Numbered from the stretch's first letter, positions 1-10,683 are shown. The stretch is 16,580 bases of DNA from Gonium pectorale (GCA_001584585.1 LSYV01000035.1:27860-44439); one strand, 5' to 3'. Program-made: numbers and translations. Notes: a model not told the origin generated them from the sequence alone.

Positions 1-72
1 CGTTCCGTTTCGTTTAACTTACGTCACGTCGTTCCAAACTAGCCCTCGCTTGTCTTGTACCGCCGTCGCNCG

Positions 73-105
73 CCCCCCCCCCCACCCACCACACACACAC
101 ACACC
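73..105. repeat. C homopolymer plus (CA)n tract in a probable intron end
   Basis: A run of 11 C (73-83), then CA-rich sequence with about seven CA units (90-105) and an A-run. It sits just before the presumed splice acceptor of the first exon and may serve as its pyrimidine tract. The unresolved base N at 70 directly precedes it, so the lengths here may be sequencing or assembly estimates. Confidence 0.8.
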
Positions 106-128
106 AAAAAAACAAACACGACGAGCAG

Positions 129-449
129 GCGGCCGAGGAGCAGCAGCACGACGAGGCGGATGCGGGCGCGGGAGGCCGGGCCGGCGGCCAGGAGGGCCCA
201 GCGGCAACCGCCAAGGCCGGCACGAGCGCCCGCGGTAGCGGCCGCAGCAGCGCCAAAGGGGCGGGCAGCAGCAAGGCCGGCGGGAGGAAGGGCACGGGCG
301 CGGCGGCGGCGGCAGCCAAGGCGGCTCCCCGTGGACAGCGGAAGCGCGCCGCTCGGCAGGCGGTGGACGAGGATGGCGAGGACGGTGACGAGCCGGACCA
401 GGAGGGGGACTCCGGGCCCGAGGACGATGACCCTATGGACGAGGATTGA
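129..449 (+). CDS. C-terminal exon of a truncated gene, basic then acidic tail
   Basis: Last exon of a gene whose 5' part lies left of the window; product not recognised. The frame ending at the TGA at 447-449 reads an Ala/Gly/Ser/Lys-rich linker, then a basic cluster (PRGQRKRAARQ, near 330-362) that could be a nuclear localisation signal, then a strongly acidic end finishing in EDDDPMDED. A basic patch followed by an acidic tail is common in chromatin or nucleolar proteins; that is inference from composition only. The start at 129 assumes an AG acceptor at 127-128 after a C-rich/CA-repeat tract; the frame stays open back to about 18, so the acceptor is not certain. The other two frames here read as Arg/Pro-rich sequence without such an ordered basic-to-acidic layout, so this frame is preferred. 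Confidence 0.6.
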   Translation, partial: AAEEQQHDEADAGAGGRAGGQEGPAATAKAGTSARGSGRSSAKGAGSSKAGGRKGTGAAAAAAKAAPRGQRKRAARQAVDEDGEDGDEPDQEGDSGPEDDDPMDED

Positions 450-1101
450 ACGCGGGGTGTGGCCCAGTCGGGGCAGAGGCGTGCTGTACGGGTACGGGCG
501 CTGGTAGAAATACGCCAGGACCGCTGGGTGACTACCTTGCCCGCATGGGTACGGAACACGTTGCGCCGTGCTCGTGCGGACTAACGGTACCAGTGCTGTG
601 TGACCGACCCTGCTCCATGGCGCTCGGTCCTAACCATGAATTCGCTTAGGGCGGGGACTACCGGTCTGCTCTCCGCGGGGAAATGCATGGCGGCATGGGC
701 CGGAGGGGGCGTCAATGAACAGGCAGGGGGGGGCGGCAGTGATGCGCCCGCGAGTTATAGGGGCGCAGGGGGCATGGCGGGGAAACGCTAAGAGCGCTTG
801 TCGCTATTGACCAGGGTGGCAGGTGAAAGGTGCTTGGCAGGAACGACCGTGGGAGAACGTGGGAGGACGCCCTCGCACCTTCCCTTTTACGGCGAATAGA
901 TACGAGGCTGCTTTATGGGCCATGACGCTGGCTAGCGGAGTGTTGATAGGTCAGCTGGGGGCTCAAATGCGACTGGTGCCGTATGCAGGCCCACTGGGGA
1001 GCTGAGTAGGAGCGTTCGCTGGCGTGCACCGTCGGCAGTGCACCAGGGCTGCGAGGGGGCGCTGGCACAGTCTGCTCCTACATCCCCGCGCACGGTTGTA
1101 A
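450..1101 (+). other. Probable 3' UTR of the left gene, with TGTAA at 1097-1101
   Basis: No credible coding frame follows the stop at 449. The first TGTAA after it is at 1097-1101, giving a 3' UTR of about 650 nt plus a short stretch to the cleavage site. TGTAA is the usual poly(A) signal of Chlamydomonas-like algae (established knowledge); its use here is inferred. The strand is G-rich, as usual for such UTRs. Confidence 0.45.
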
Positions 1102-2044
1102 TCCGCAAGCCGGCCCAGGCTTGATTGACCCCTACATGGCCATGCAACGGCCGCCCGTGCGTACCGCATCCAATGGAGGCCCCCTAACTCAGCAGCGTCA
1201 CGGGGGCAGGCGCAGGCAAGGTGATCGCTGTGCAGGATGCCCTGCATCCGCGACAGCGTGGGCTGCAGCGCGATAGGCGCGGAGGGGCGCAGTGCCGCCG
1301 GGCCGTGAGCCCGTGACACGGTGGTCGCACATGTGGCCGGGTTCGTGTGACCAACGCACTCCAGGCAGCGCAACAGCCGGCAGGACGGGAGAAGTTTAGC
1401 TGCGCCTTCGATGCTGCTGCTGCTGGCGGCGAGTGTAGCCGGCGGGAGCCTGGGAGGACGCTGGAGAAGCTGAAGCGGAGGTAGTTCTGGGCCCTTGGGG
1501 GGCCACCTACCAGCGGACGGGACGACCATGCATGCCGGGCGGGTGGCAGCTTTGTGCGGCGCTGGCAGGGGAAGGGCCGTTCCGACTGGAACGTGGTGGT
1601 GGCTGTGACGCCGCACGGGGGGCGTGGTGGTGGCTCCCTACCTGACTGTTCGTGGCCGCACTTCGCAAAGCGCGCCAGGGCAAGTGCGACGAATTGCATC
1701 GGAAGAGTCTGTCCCCATGGTGGCGGAAGGGCGTGGAGATAAAGTAAATGGAGTCCGAGGGCTGGATGCAATAGGATTTTCGGCCCTGAGAAGCATACTT
1801 TTAAGGTTGCTGCCGTACGGGTGGTTTCTCTCACGACAATACACACTCAACCCAAGAACCGTTCAGGTTCTTTTCTGCAATTGCCAAGTTTGCATACGTG
1901 CCCTCACGACGCCAGGTTGGTGTCTCACGTTGCGCTTCTGGGCCCCACGGCTAAGATAACGGGTGTTTCACCTACTATGCTATGGCGGTCCGGGAGCCAA
2001 TCGGCTCGTGTGGCCTGCAGGCCCTCTGGGGAGCCTATAATCTG

Positions 2045-2063
2045 TCTGATCTGATCTGATCTG
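2045..2063. repeat. TCTGA pentanucleotide repeat
   Basis: Nearly four copies of TCTGA in tandem, with a partial unit before it. A simple microsatellite in non-coding sequence. Confidence 0.85.
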
Positions 2064-2958
2064 CTGGCAGCTGTGCCGGGTAGCCTGATTCACAAGGTGA
2101 GGTGAGCACGGAGCTTGGTAAGTGGACCCCGCTCTGGCGTCTGCGGTACGCCATGCGCAAAAGACAGCCCAGGCTGCAGGCGTGAGCGGTAGCTCTGCCG
2201 TGGCCCGAATCTGGAGGGCCCGTCTGCTCGTCTCCTTTGCCCACCATGCCTTCTACCCAGGCGCCCTACTGAAAACGTCGCAAGCCCCTGTCTCTGTTTT
2301 CTTTCCTTGTGAGTGACGCGTCAGTGCCCCTCCCTAGGGTACGACACCACGATGCGGGCCCGGGCCCGGGCCTGAGTGTCCCGCAACCGCTGCATCGTCT
2401 CGGACAGCAAGCGGCGACGGGGCGTGTGTGCAGAGGAATTCGTCGGCTCCGACTGGATCGCGACTGGGCGGTTGGCTCCACCGGCGCTGGCGCCGCCCAG
2501 CTAGGGCTTATGCGGCTTGGCGGGCGGCAGCGGCGCTGATCTTGGGCAGGCGGTGCAGCGGGGCGCCTGTTGGCGGGCGCCATGCCTTTCTGGCGCGACG
2601 CATCGGAGCGAGTTGATTGGGTTGCAGAGATGCGGACGTGCGGCAGGGGCGCCCAACAGTGTTGTGTCGCTCTTGATCCGCACAATCAAGGCTGATCATC
2701 AGGGATTGGGGTCGCCGGTCGTACTGATAACGTCTCGGGATTTAGAGTGTGGATGGAGGAGGTCTGGAAGCGGCGCCTTGGGTATCACCAGATGAGATGG
2801 GGATGGGCAGGGAGGGCATCCCCTATTTCGTGTCCCCAGGCAGATAAGCCGTCATAGCGATGGGAGTCGGCAAAGAGAGAGGTCATTCCCCGACCCTTCT
2901 CCTTGTGGCTGCTCGTTCCCCGGCCGTCTCCAACGTTGGGTTTCTGCGGACCGCTGCA

Positions 2959-2979
2959 GTACACTCCAACTGAGTGTAC
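2959..2979. repeat. Short perfect inverted repeat (8-bp stem, 5-nt loop)
   Basis: GTACACTC at 2959-2966 and its exact complement GAGTGTAC at 2972-2979, separated by CAACT. It lies in sequence without a gene and no role can be assigned; a palindromic protein site or chance are both possible. Confidence 0.6.
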
Positions 2980-3717
2980 AACAGGTTACAGGACCCCCGG
3001 CACTGGGGAACCCCGCGGGGCAACCCCTCGGGTCTCGTGCTCTTCAGCCTTACCCTGTCTGTACACCTACCTGAACTCAAGGGCCCATCGGCGCTCAGCT
3101 ACTGGGGAGGGAGCGCTTTGGCCTGCTTCCTCACGTCCGCGTGTCTACCTTCCCTACAGTCTACACGCTCGCATCCGCCGCTGGCGATGGCTGGCTTTGC
3201 ACTTATGTCGCCCGTCCCGTCCCCTACCATGGTTCTGCTTATCGGCCTTTGGGAGGTGGGGTCGGCTGGCGGGAGGGAAAAGCCGCCGGGCCTGATCCAT
3301 TGGCTGTCGTTAACAGGCGACATTCACGCCCTCAAGCCAGTTGTTCATGTAGCAGCACCCTGGGAACCGCGCGTGTTCTTGTGGCGAGTTCGGTATGTTG
3401 CTTTCTTGTGCATTCGCGCCGCAAAGGGCACTTTGACCAGGATCAAGGTATTGGCCGTCGCGCCTATCATAACGCTTTGCTAATGAAACCACCCCGTAAA
3501 TTGTACGGACGTATGACGCTGTGTGCGCTGTGCTGAAGCTTTGGCTGGTAGCAATGTTTATGCCAGTCTTGCTGTGCATAGTACAGGGACGCTAACATGC
3601 GTCGCTGAGCCGCCCGCTCAACCTGGCACCGAGCACTTGCTTCCATTATCATCATTGTAAAGCTTCACTACAGCGTTAATTGGCTGGTTAGGCCTCAGGC
3701 GCAGCGTGCCCGTTTGC

Positions 3718-3742
3718 GGCTCCACAAGCTGCTTGTGGAGCC
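3718..3742. repeat. Perfect hairpin (11-bp stem, 3-nt loop) upstream of the kinase
   Basis: GGCTCCACAAG at 3718-3728 pairs exactly with CTTGTGGAGCC at 3732-3742 around the loop CTG. It lies 120 bp before the proposed kinase start codon, so it would fall in the promoter or the 5' UTR. If transcribed it would form a stable stem in the leader; as DNA it could be a palindromic binding site. Both roles are inference. Confidence 0.65.
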
Positions 3743-3862
3743 ACCTCCAGCACCTGCAGCACCCGTGGCGATGCCCATCAACCATGTCTTCCAACTGGGC
3801 GCTCAGCGGAGGGTGCTGCTGGCTAAGCAGTAGGCGCAGGCACTTTCCAGTAACTTTGCGCT

Positions 3863-6800
3863 ATGGACCCACGGGTGAAGGACGTGAACTACAAGGGTCC
3901 ATCTTGCTCCTGCTTTGCGTTCCTCAGTCGCAATGCCCGTCGCCAGGGCCACCGGCCCTCGTCGACTGGTTTGAGCGCAGCGGCTCCGGCTGCTGAGCTG
4001 GATGCTCCTCAGGCAGTGAGCAAAGTACCCTGTGGATCTCATGCAAATGGGACTGCAACGGCGAAAGCGAGCATCTTGCACCGTTCTCAATCTTCCCTGT
4101 CCGCCTCTACTTCGGGGCGGGTACCCGAAGAGACCTCAGCAGCTGGAAATGGCGCTGTGGAGTCCGGGGACCTGGGCAGCTCGCCTTGCAGCGCGCGGGC
4201 GACCCCGCCTCATGCTTTCCCTAAGCACGCGGAGGACAGGGAAGACACGTCAACTGCAGACCTCGCAGGGATCGATGTCCCCGGCCCTAAGGCGAAGGCA
4301 GCGGCCCTTGCCTCTTTGGACAGTCACGCTGGCGCGACCGCCCAGTCACCTGCTGTCGTTGCGGATGCGCTTGTGCGCAACTTTCGCCGCACCAACTCCG
4401 CCGGCGCACCGCTGCGCAAACCTTCGCTACTTGGACGACCGCAGCTCCCTGGCGACCGACCCGTCAGCGGCGCCGCGCTGCCGATGCCGCTGCCCACCAG
4501 CATGGGCGCCGGCGTGGGCCCAAGCGCCGGGGTGGTTGCCATCGGCGTCAATGGCATCGGGGCCAGCTGCCCCGTCGAGAGTGCTAACAGCTCTTTCACC
4601 ATCCCGGCCAGCACCATCGTGGAGCTGGCTTCCGCGCAGCTGCCCACGCTCCACTGCGTCGCAGCGGCCCTCACCTCCGACTCGCGCATCCTCGGGCACG
4701 CAGGGAGCTCCCTGACGGCGGGACAGGACATCCTGTCTTCCATCCTGTCGGAGGGCTGTGGGCCAATGCCGCCCGGCGGTCCCTCATCGTTTGCACAGAG
4801 CGGCGAGATATCTCGGTCTGGGCTCGCAGCCGGCGTGCCGTCAGTGCTCAACCTTGACACCGGCCATGTCAGCACCACAGCGGTCGAGGCCCTGCGCAAC
4901 CAGCTGCTTTTCGACCAACAGCAGGGCATGGGGGGCCGCCCCATCGAGGTGGGTGGCGTGCGGGCGGAAGGGCAGACGAATGTGAAGGCAACGTATGATG
5001 GCAGACGCAGCAGGAAGAGGCGAGGGCCGTTCCCCATCGGCGCACCCTGGGCATGGCAACTAAACTGTACAACGAGGCAACATGGCATTGCACGGGTGAT
5101 GTGGTTTCGGAGGCCTCCCGTGTGCTGTCCAGCGCACCTGTGTTTCTAGCACATGCAATTGAACATTGTTGTGCGCACATCCGCCTGCTCGGCCCCTGCC
5201 CCACAGGTGGAGAACCTAGAGAAGGTGGGCCAGGGCAGCTTCGGTGTAGTGTACCGGGGCGTGTGGCAGGGCGCGCACGTGGCCATCAAGTACCTGCTGT
5301 CCTCCAGCGACCAGCAGCTGGCGGCGAGTGCCACGGAGGCGCTGCTATCAAAGCTGCTGGCGCACCCAAACGTCGTGCAGGTAGATGTGTGTAGGGGGGG
5401 AGGGGAGCTGTGGTAGGGGCCTGGGTTGTTGGAGGAGTACGGCAATCAAAAGTGGAGGGACACATAGGGAACCGGATTATACGCCTTGATGCTCAACCCG
5501 CAGGCGGTGTCAAAGTGCATGACTTACTCATGTTGCGGATGCAGGTGCGATGAAGTGAACCTGTAACCTGCCCGTCTTCCGGCCACCGGAGCAGATTTGT
5601 GCCGCTGCCTGTACCATACGCTTCGTATGATGCGCTGACTCAAGGATTGCACGTGCTGGCCTGCCTCCTCGCAGACGTTTGCTTTCAAGGTGGTGGAGCT
5701 GACGTGCGAATGGTTCGAGTCCGGGGCCGCTCGCGGCTACGACACGAGCGAGAGCGGTGCTTTGCCTTGTGCACAGCGCAGTGCAGCACACGGTCACGTG
5801 CACGGGCATGGCCAGGGCGGGGCCGCCGCTGAGTGCGACCCCATTCGGGAGCTTGCGGAGGTCGGAGACGACCCGGCATCTTGTTCTGACGTGCCCACGG
5901 GTCGCAACTCGCCGTCCTTTCGTCCGCCGGGCGGGTGCACATGTGGGCCGGCGCGCAGCGGCGGCGGCGGCAGCGGTGGTGTCCATGCACCGGAGCAGGA
6001 GGGCAATACCCAGGGGATGCCCGGGAGGGCACCCATGCCGCCGGCCAGCGGTGGCGGTTTCGCGGGTACATACCCTGGATTGGCTGCCAGTGCTGCGCGA
6101 AGCGGCGGCGGCTGTGCAGCTGGGGCACGGCAATTGGGACACGTGAGCGGCGACGCGACGCTGCTGTCTAAGGGCGGCGCGGCTGCGGTGCTGGACGGTC
6201 AGGTGGAAACCTGCGGGCCCAGCCTGCCGCTCCCTCCAGCGCTGCCAGCCGCCGTAAGGCACGGCGCGGCTGCGCGTCCCGCTTCGGGCATGTCCCGCCA
6301 CTTGGCGACGGCTGGCGGCGCCAGTGGCACGGCCTCTGCCGCGGCGGTGGAGGATGGGGAGCACGCGGCGGCGCTGGAGGGAGCTGGGCTACTGGAATCG
6401 TTCCACAGCGGCGACGGCTTCGGAGTTCCGTACCTTGGGGAGGAGGGCGTGACGCGCACCTCGCCCGCCTCGCTGTTGAAATACCGGGGGCTGCTGGGCG
6501 AGATACGCGCCAAGCCGCACGATGTGATGACGCAGATCGTCATGGAGGTGCGACGGGGCAGGCGGCGCGGGTGCGGGCGGGAAACGGCCTTAGGCGTGGA
6601 ACTGCTCCATTAGGAGGCTGGGACTCGCACGGCCGAGAGGCGGGTGGCGGGCGCTCCGGGACGCTGCTGCCGCTATCGCTCGTTGGCAGCTTGAAATCGG
6701 GCATAGTCGTGGGGCTGCCGTCATGTGGCGTCCTCGCACCTTGCTTTGATGGACTCTCACTGGTTGCCGTTCCCTTGTTGGTTGACGTTCCCTTTGTCAC

Positions 6801-9800
6801 CCTTGCAGTACTGCGATCGCGGGAGCCTGCAGCGGGCCATCGACAAGAACCTGTTTCGCGCGTCTTCGCGCTGGAACGCGCGGGTGGCGCTCAGGGCGCT
6901 GTTGCGAACGGCGCGGGAGGTAGCGCAGGTGGGTCGTATGGTCCCACATACAAGTCCCCTCGCGGTGTCCATACGAGCAGCCGATTACCATATCCACGCG
7001 CACCCAGGCTACCCAACTGCACGATGGTGCGTTCAGGTCACTGTCCTATTAGGCTGTCAGGCGTGTCTCCAGGGCGTTGCTTCCTCCGGACAACTCCATG
7101 CCATACGTCATCGGTAGATGTGGAATCCGCTATGGCTCACCAATCTTCGTTTCCTTCATTACCCTCATCGTCCAATGGCTACCCGCCGCTCCCAGGGCAT
7201 GTGCCACCTGCACGCAAGCCAGATCGTGCACGGCGACCTGAAGCCGGGGAACGTGCTTCTGAAGAGCAGCCGCGCAGATCGCCGGGGCTTTGTCGCCAAG
7301 GTATGGGCATCTTCCTACGTTGGCGCAAGGGAGGAAGAGTGTTCGTCGGCTCTTAAGTCAGGCACTGGCAGCCTGTAAATGCCTGCAGGCGGTTGCGGAG
7401 GGGGGCGCGCTAATCCTTTTGAATCCTTGTGGCCACTCTCCGGGTCATGCGCTCATGCCCCGACGCTGCCTGGGTTGCTTGCTCTCCTCTGTTCTCGAAG
7501 GTTGGCGACTTCGGCCTGTCTCGGCTGCTGCACGGCGCGGACCGCAGCCACCTGGAGTGCGAGCCGGACGGCACAGGCACCCTCGCCTACATGGCCCCCG
7601 AGGTGCTCAACGGCTCCATGTGTCCCGCGGCAGGTGAGCGCTGGCACCAGACGCAGACAGACTGAAAAGAGTATGGAGTATGGAGGCTTGCGCAGGATGC
7701 CCCCGCCTTCGGGGCCGGCGAGCTACTGGACTCTGCTGAGATGCTGCCTTGCGTGTGGCTTCAGGGCAGGAGCACTCGTTGAAGCGCGTGCAGGTGGTCA
7801 GGAAGCGAGCAAAGCAGGATCTCAATGTAGTACCATATGCGCACCGCAACTTGCCACTTCCATGTGAGAATGCTGCTGGGTACCAGCCGGTTTCCAGTCA
7901 ACTTCCGTGCTCATCAACCTCCCCTCCACTTCTTCTCCGCAGACGTGTACAGCTTTGGCGTGCTGCTGTGGCAGCTGGTGACCGGTGAGCGGCCCTTCGC
8001 GGACGTGCACCCCGGCCGCATGTGGGTCGGCATCTGCTCGGGGACTCTGCGCCTGGAGTGGCCGGCCGACGTGCACCCCATGGTCCGCAAGCTGGGCGAC
8101 GCCTGCCTCTCGCCGGACAAACGCCTCCGGCCCACCTTCACACGCATCGCGCGCGGGCTCGGAGTGATTGAGACTGTAGTCCGGAATGAGGGCGCGGTAG
8201 CGGCAGCCGCTGCGGTCCAGGCAGCTCAGATCTCTGGCCGTAACTCGGGCTCGTGGTACAGGGAGATGAGCGGCAGCGGCGGCGCGCGCGGAGGCGGCCT
8301 CAGCGGCGGCAATGATTCGGCCGCTGCGCTCGCGGGGCCGGGGGTGCTTGCGACCGCCGGTGTGCCGAACGCGCCGGCCTCTACGGCAGGGGCGGCTGCT
8401 GCTGCGGCGGCGGCGCCGGCGGCGTCAGCAGCCGCTGCCTCCGCTTACGGCTTGCCCGTCTCCGCAACGCCGGGCAGCGGCGGCGGTGTCACAGGGCTGC
8501 CGTCTGGCGGCTCGCCTAGCCTACTCGCGGCCAGTCAGCAGCGCCTGCTTCAAAGCTACTACAGCCTGCTGCCACCTTATGTGCCGGTGCCACAGCTTCA
8601 GTCTGCCGGGCCCCACCCGGTACAGCAGCTGCGCCTTTCGGCCATTCATGCGCAGCTGTGCATCCCGCCGAACCATGCGCAGCTTGCAGCCGGCGCTGGA
8701 GCGTCAGGCGCGGTACTCCGCCAGGCGCCCTTTCCCACCGTTCCAGTTCCGCTGCCTACGTCCGGTGGGCTCTCAGCGGGCGGCGACGGATGCGGCGGCG
8801 GCGGCTCGCAGGGGGGTAGCAACGGTGGCAGCTTGCACGGCAGCATGCATGGCGGCGGCCGCAGCAGCCTTGGTGACGGCAGCACCGATGGCGCTGGCCT
8901 CGGGCCGGCGGGTGGGGCGGGGCGCATGGGCAGCCCCTCTTACAACAGCCTCCAGGGACTGTGGGACAGCGGCAGCAATCCGCCTGGCACGCCGCGGCGG
9001 ACCGCAGGCGGCAACGCGACACCGGTCGGCCTGCAGCATCCTCTGTTGGGGCCAGGTAGCATGGCGCCCCCCGTGACGGGGCCCGCAACCGGCCTGCAGC
9101 CAGCGCCGAATGGGTTACCGGGGCTCTCGGGGCTGCAGGGACCACGGTTCTCGAGCAGCAGCTTTGGCTATAGCCTGGCTGGCATCGCGGGCAGCAGCAG
9201 CACCAGCGTCCTTCCGGGACCCTACATGGCCGGAGGAGGCGGCCCAGGAGGCGCCGCGGGCGCGGGTGGTCTGGGAGCGCCGACCGCATGGGTCGGGTCG
9301 GGGCTCTCGGGCAGGCACCTGACGGCGTCCGGCTCCCACGCTGCGGTATCAGTACTCCAGGGCCCCGCCAGCCCGCACGGGATCCCACAGTCCCAGCAAC
9401 AGTATCAGCAACAGCTCATGGCCATGGTCCAGCAGCAGCAGCAGTATGCTGGACAGCCGGGGATGATGCCGTCGTACAGGCATCCGGGCACAGGGTTTCC
9501 CATGGCCGCGCACCGCAGCGCCGACGGCCCGGTGCTCTATGGTGGGGCGGGGTTCTTCCGGGATTGCAGCATGCCGCCCGCTGATTCAGCGACGTCGCCG
9601 CCGCCTACGCCACCGGCGCCGATGGCCGGGCCCGCTGGCTTTCATTTCCTGCTGCCCGGGCCGCGGGGGCACTCGGCAGAGTGGCCCGGCCTCCGCATGG
9701 ATGTCGGGCCGCCGCCACCCGCCGGGCTGGAGTTTGCACCCAACCCGAAGCCGGTGTCGCTTCCCACCCCAACCATCGTGCCATCTACGGCCGTTGGGAT

Positions 9801-10683
9801 TGGCGGCCAATCGCACGACGCCACGCCTCCGAACGTACTGGACCCGCTGTCCCCCTTTACCGGAGTCTTCCCGCCCGCACGGGCTGGATCCTCCGACTCG
9901 CCACCCCGCGCTGCCAGCGCCACGTCCTCGGGACGTGCCTCGCCTGTAGGGGGCGCTCCAAGCTTCGCTGGAGGGGACGCCTTTCAGGGACTGCCCCAGG
10001 GGCAGTCGGTTGCCGAGCTCTCGTTGCGCTCTCACCGGCTCATGAGAACCACCGCTGCAGCGGCAACCCTAGATGCCACCTTCGAGGCTGAGCATGGGCA
10101 GGAACACGGACAGGGGCAGCGTCAGCCTGCGGACGAGGAGGCATTGAGGGACGGCACGCTTTCTGCGATGAGCCCTATCGGCAGCTGCGACGGTGGCGGG
10201 TGCTCCATCTCTGCGCTGGGGCTGGCGGTGGGATCCGGGCACGACCTCCAGCTTCAGTCCTTCCGAAGCAGCGGCCGAGACGACCTTGTGGCTCTTGGTG
10301 CAGCCCTGCCGGCAGGCAACTCCGCCGTTGCCCTAGGCCCGGGCATGCCTCGGTCGCTGAAGTCCCCGCCAAGTCTGGCGGCGGGGAGTGGCAGGCCTTG
10401 CGACGGTTCTGCTTCCAATGGAAGCGCTTCGGATAACGGTGGTCCCGATGGGTCCTGCGGCGGGGAGCAGCTGAGTGGCGCCCCCCTGGCCCCGGCGACG
10501 ACTGGCGAGGCGGCCAAGTGGGTTCAGCTGATGCTGGACCCGCAGATGGGGGCCAACGGCAGCGCGGTCGCTTCGGACGCGGGACAGGGGCAAGGTCGCG
10601 CAGGGGAGCGCGCACGGGCTCGGCCGCCCTCGCAGCGGCTGCTTGACGAAGCTATACCTGAGGGCGAGGAGGAGGGTGCCTAA
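3863..10683 (+). CDS. Large TKL-type protein kinase with long disordered tail, seven exons
   Basis: Predicted Ser/Thr (tyrosine-kinase-like group) kinase of about 1743 residues. Proposed exons: 3863-4948, 5207-5380, 5675-6547, 6809-6928, 7196-7300, 7501-7633, 7943-10683; introns 1-5 are phase 0, and intron 6 splits Asp831. The start ATG at 3863 follows an in-frame TAA at 3851. Residues 1-362 are low-complexity with an early CSCF (15-18). Kinase motifs in order: Gly loop GQGSFGVVYRG (370-380), VAIK Lys390, likely helix-C Glu406, hinge VMEYCDRGSL with gatekeeper Met710, catalytic loop HGDLKPGN (763-770, Asp765), DFG (789-791), APE (818-820), DVYSFGVLLW (831-840), and Arg893 in RLRPTF. All key residues are present, so activity is likely. 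HGD instead of HRD makes it a non-RD kinase. Substrate and pathway are unknown. No signal peptide or membrane segment is evident, so it is probably soluble or lipid-anchored. Upstream exons cannot be excluded. Confidence 0.88.
5675..6547 (+). other. Kinase exon 3: beta4 strand, long insert, beta5 strand
   Basis: Part of the kinase gene. The exon opens with TFAFKVVELTCEWFESG, which continues HPNVVQ of exon 2 and fits the beta4 region. It closes with DVMTQIVME, which joins YCDRGSL of exon 4 to form beta5 and the hinge. In between lie about 240 residues rich in Gly, Ala, Ser, Pro and His with no recognisable fold. The acceptor is GCAG at 5671-5674 and the donor is GTGCGA at 6548; both junctions are phase 0. 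Inserts at this place are, from memory, frequent in volvocine TKL kinases, though usually shorter. Confidence 0.8.
8173..10680 (+). other. Low-complexity C-terminal tail of the kinase
   Basis: Residues from about 908 to 1743, encoded entirely by the last exon. The tail is built of Gly/Ser/Ala/Pro runs, an alanine block encoded near 8390-8440, several His/Gly patches, a Gln-rich segment (9388-9456), and many SP/TP dipeptides encoded between about 9590 and 9960 that could be sites for proline-directed kinases. It ends in an acidic stretch (EGEEEGA). No globular domain is visible; it is probably disordered and used for docking or regulation (inference). Confidence 0.75.
9388..9456 (+). repeat. 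CAG/CAA-rich polyglutamine segment in the kinase tail
   Basis: In-frame clusters of CAG and CAA codons give QSQQQYQQQ, then QQQQQ after a short spacer (residues about 1313-1335). Such trinucleotide runs can vary in length between strains. Confidence 0.85.

Larger units (their letters stand above)
1102..3862. other. Intergenic or unassigned stretch, no supported gene
   Basis: About 2.8 kb between the left gene and the kinase start. Short open frames exist on both strands, but none shows a recognisable motif or consistent splice signals. Contents that can be named: a TCTGA tandem repeat (2045-2063), a GC-rich stretch with one exon-like frame (2338-2504, see findings), perfect hairpins at 2959-2979 and 3718-3742, and a plus-strand TGTAA at 3656-3660 that could end an unseen transcript. 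The promoter and 5' UTR of the kinase gene should lie in the last several hundred bases, but I see no clear TATA box. Confidence 0.5.

Noticed and set aside
963..1846. Two overlapping minus-strand open frames of about 217 and 220 residues
   Set aside because: Both are Pro/Arg/Cys/His-rich, overlap each other in different frames and show no motif. GC-rich sequence keeps frames open by chance.
4324..5088. Minus-strand open frame of 254 residues opposite kinase exon 1
   Set aside because: A shadow of the plus-strand exon, which reads into the kinase Gly loop after splicing. The antisense frame has no motif.
8312..9388. Long alternative frames on both strands within the kinase tail
   Set aside because: Arg/Pro/Cys-rich shadows of the GC-rich tail exon. 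The tail frame is continuous with kinase subdomains IX-XI.
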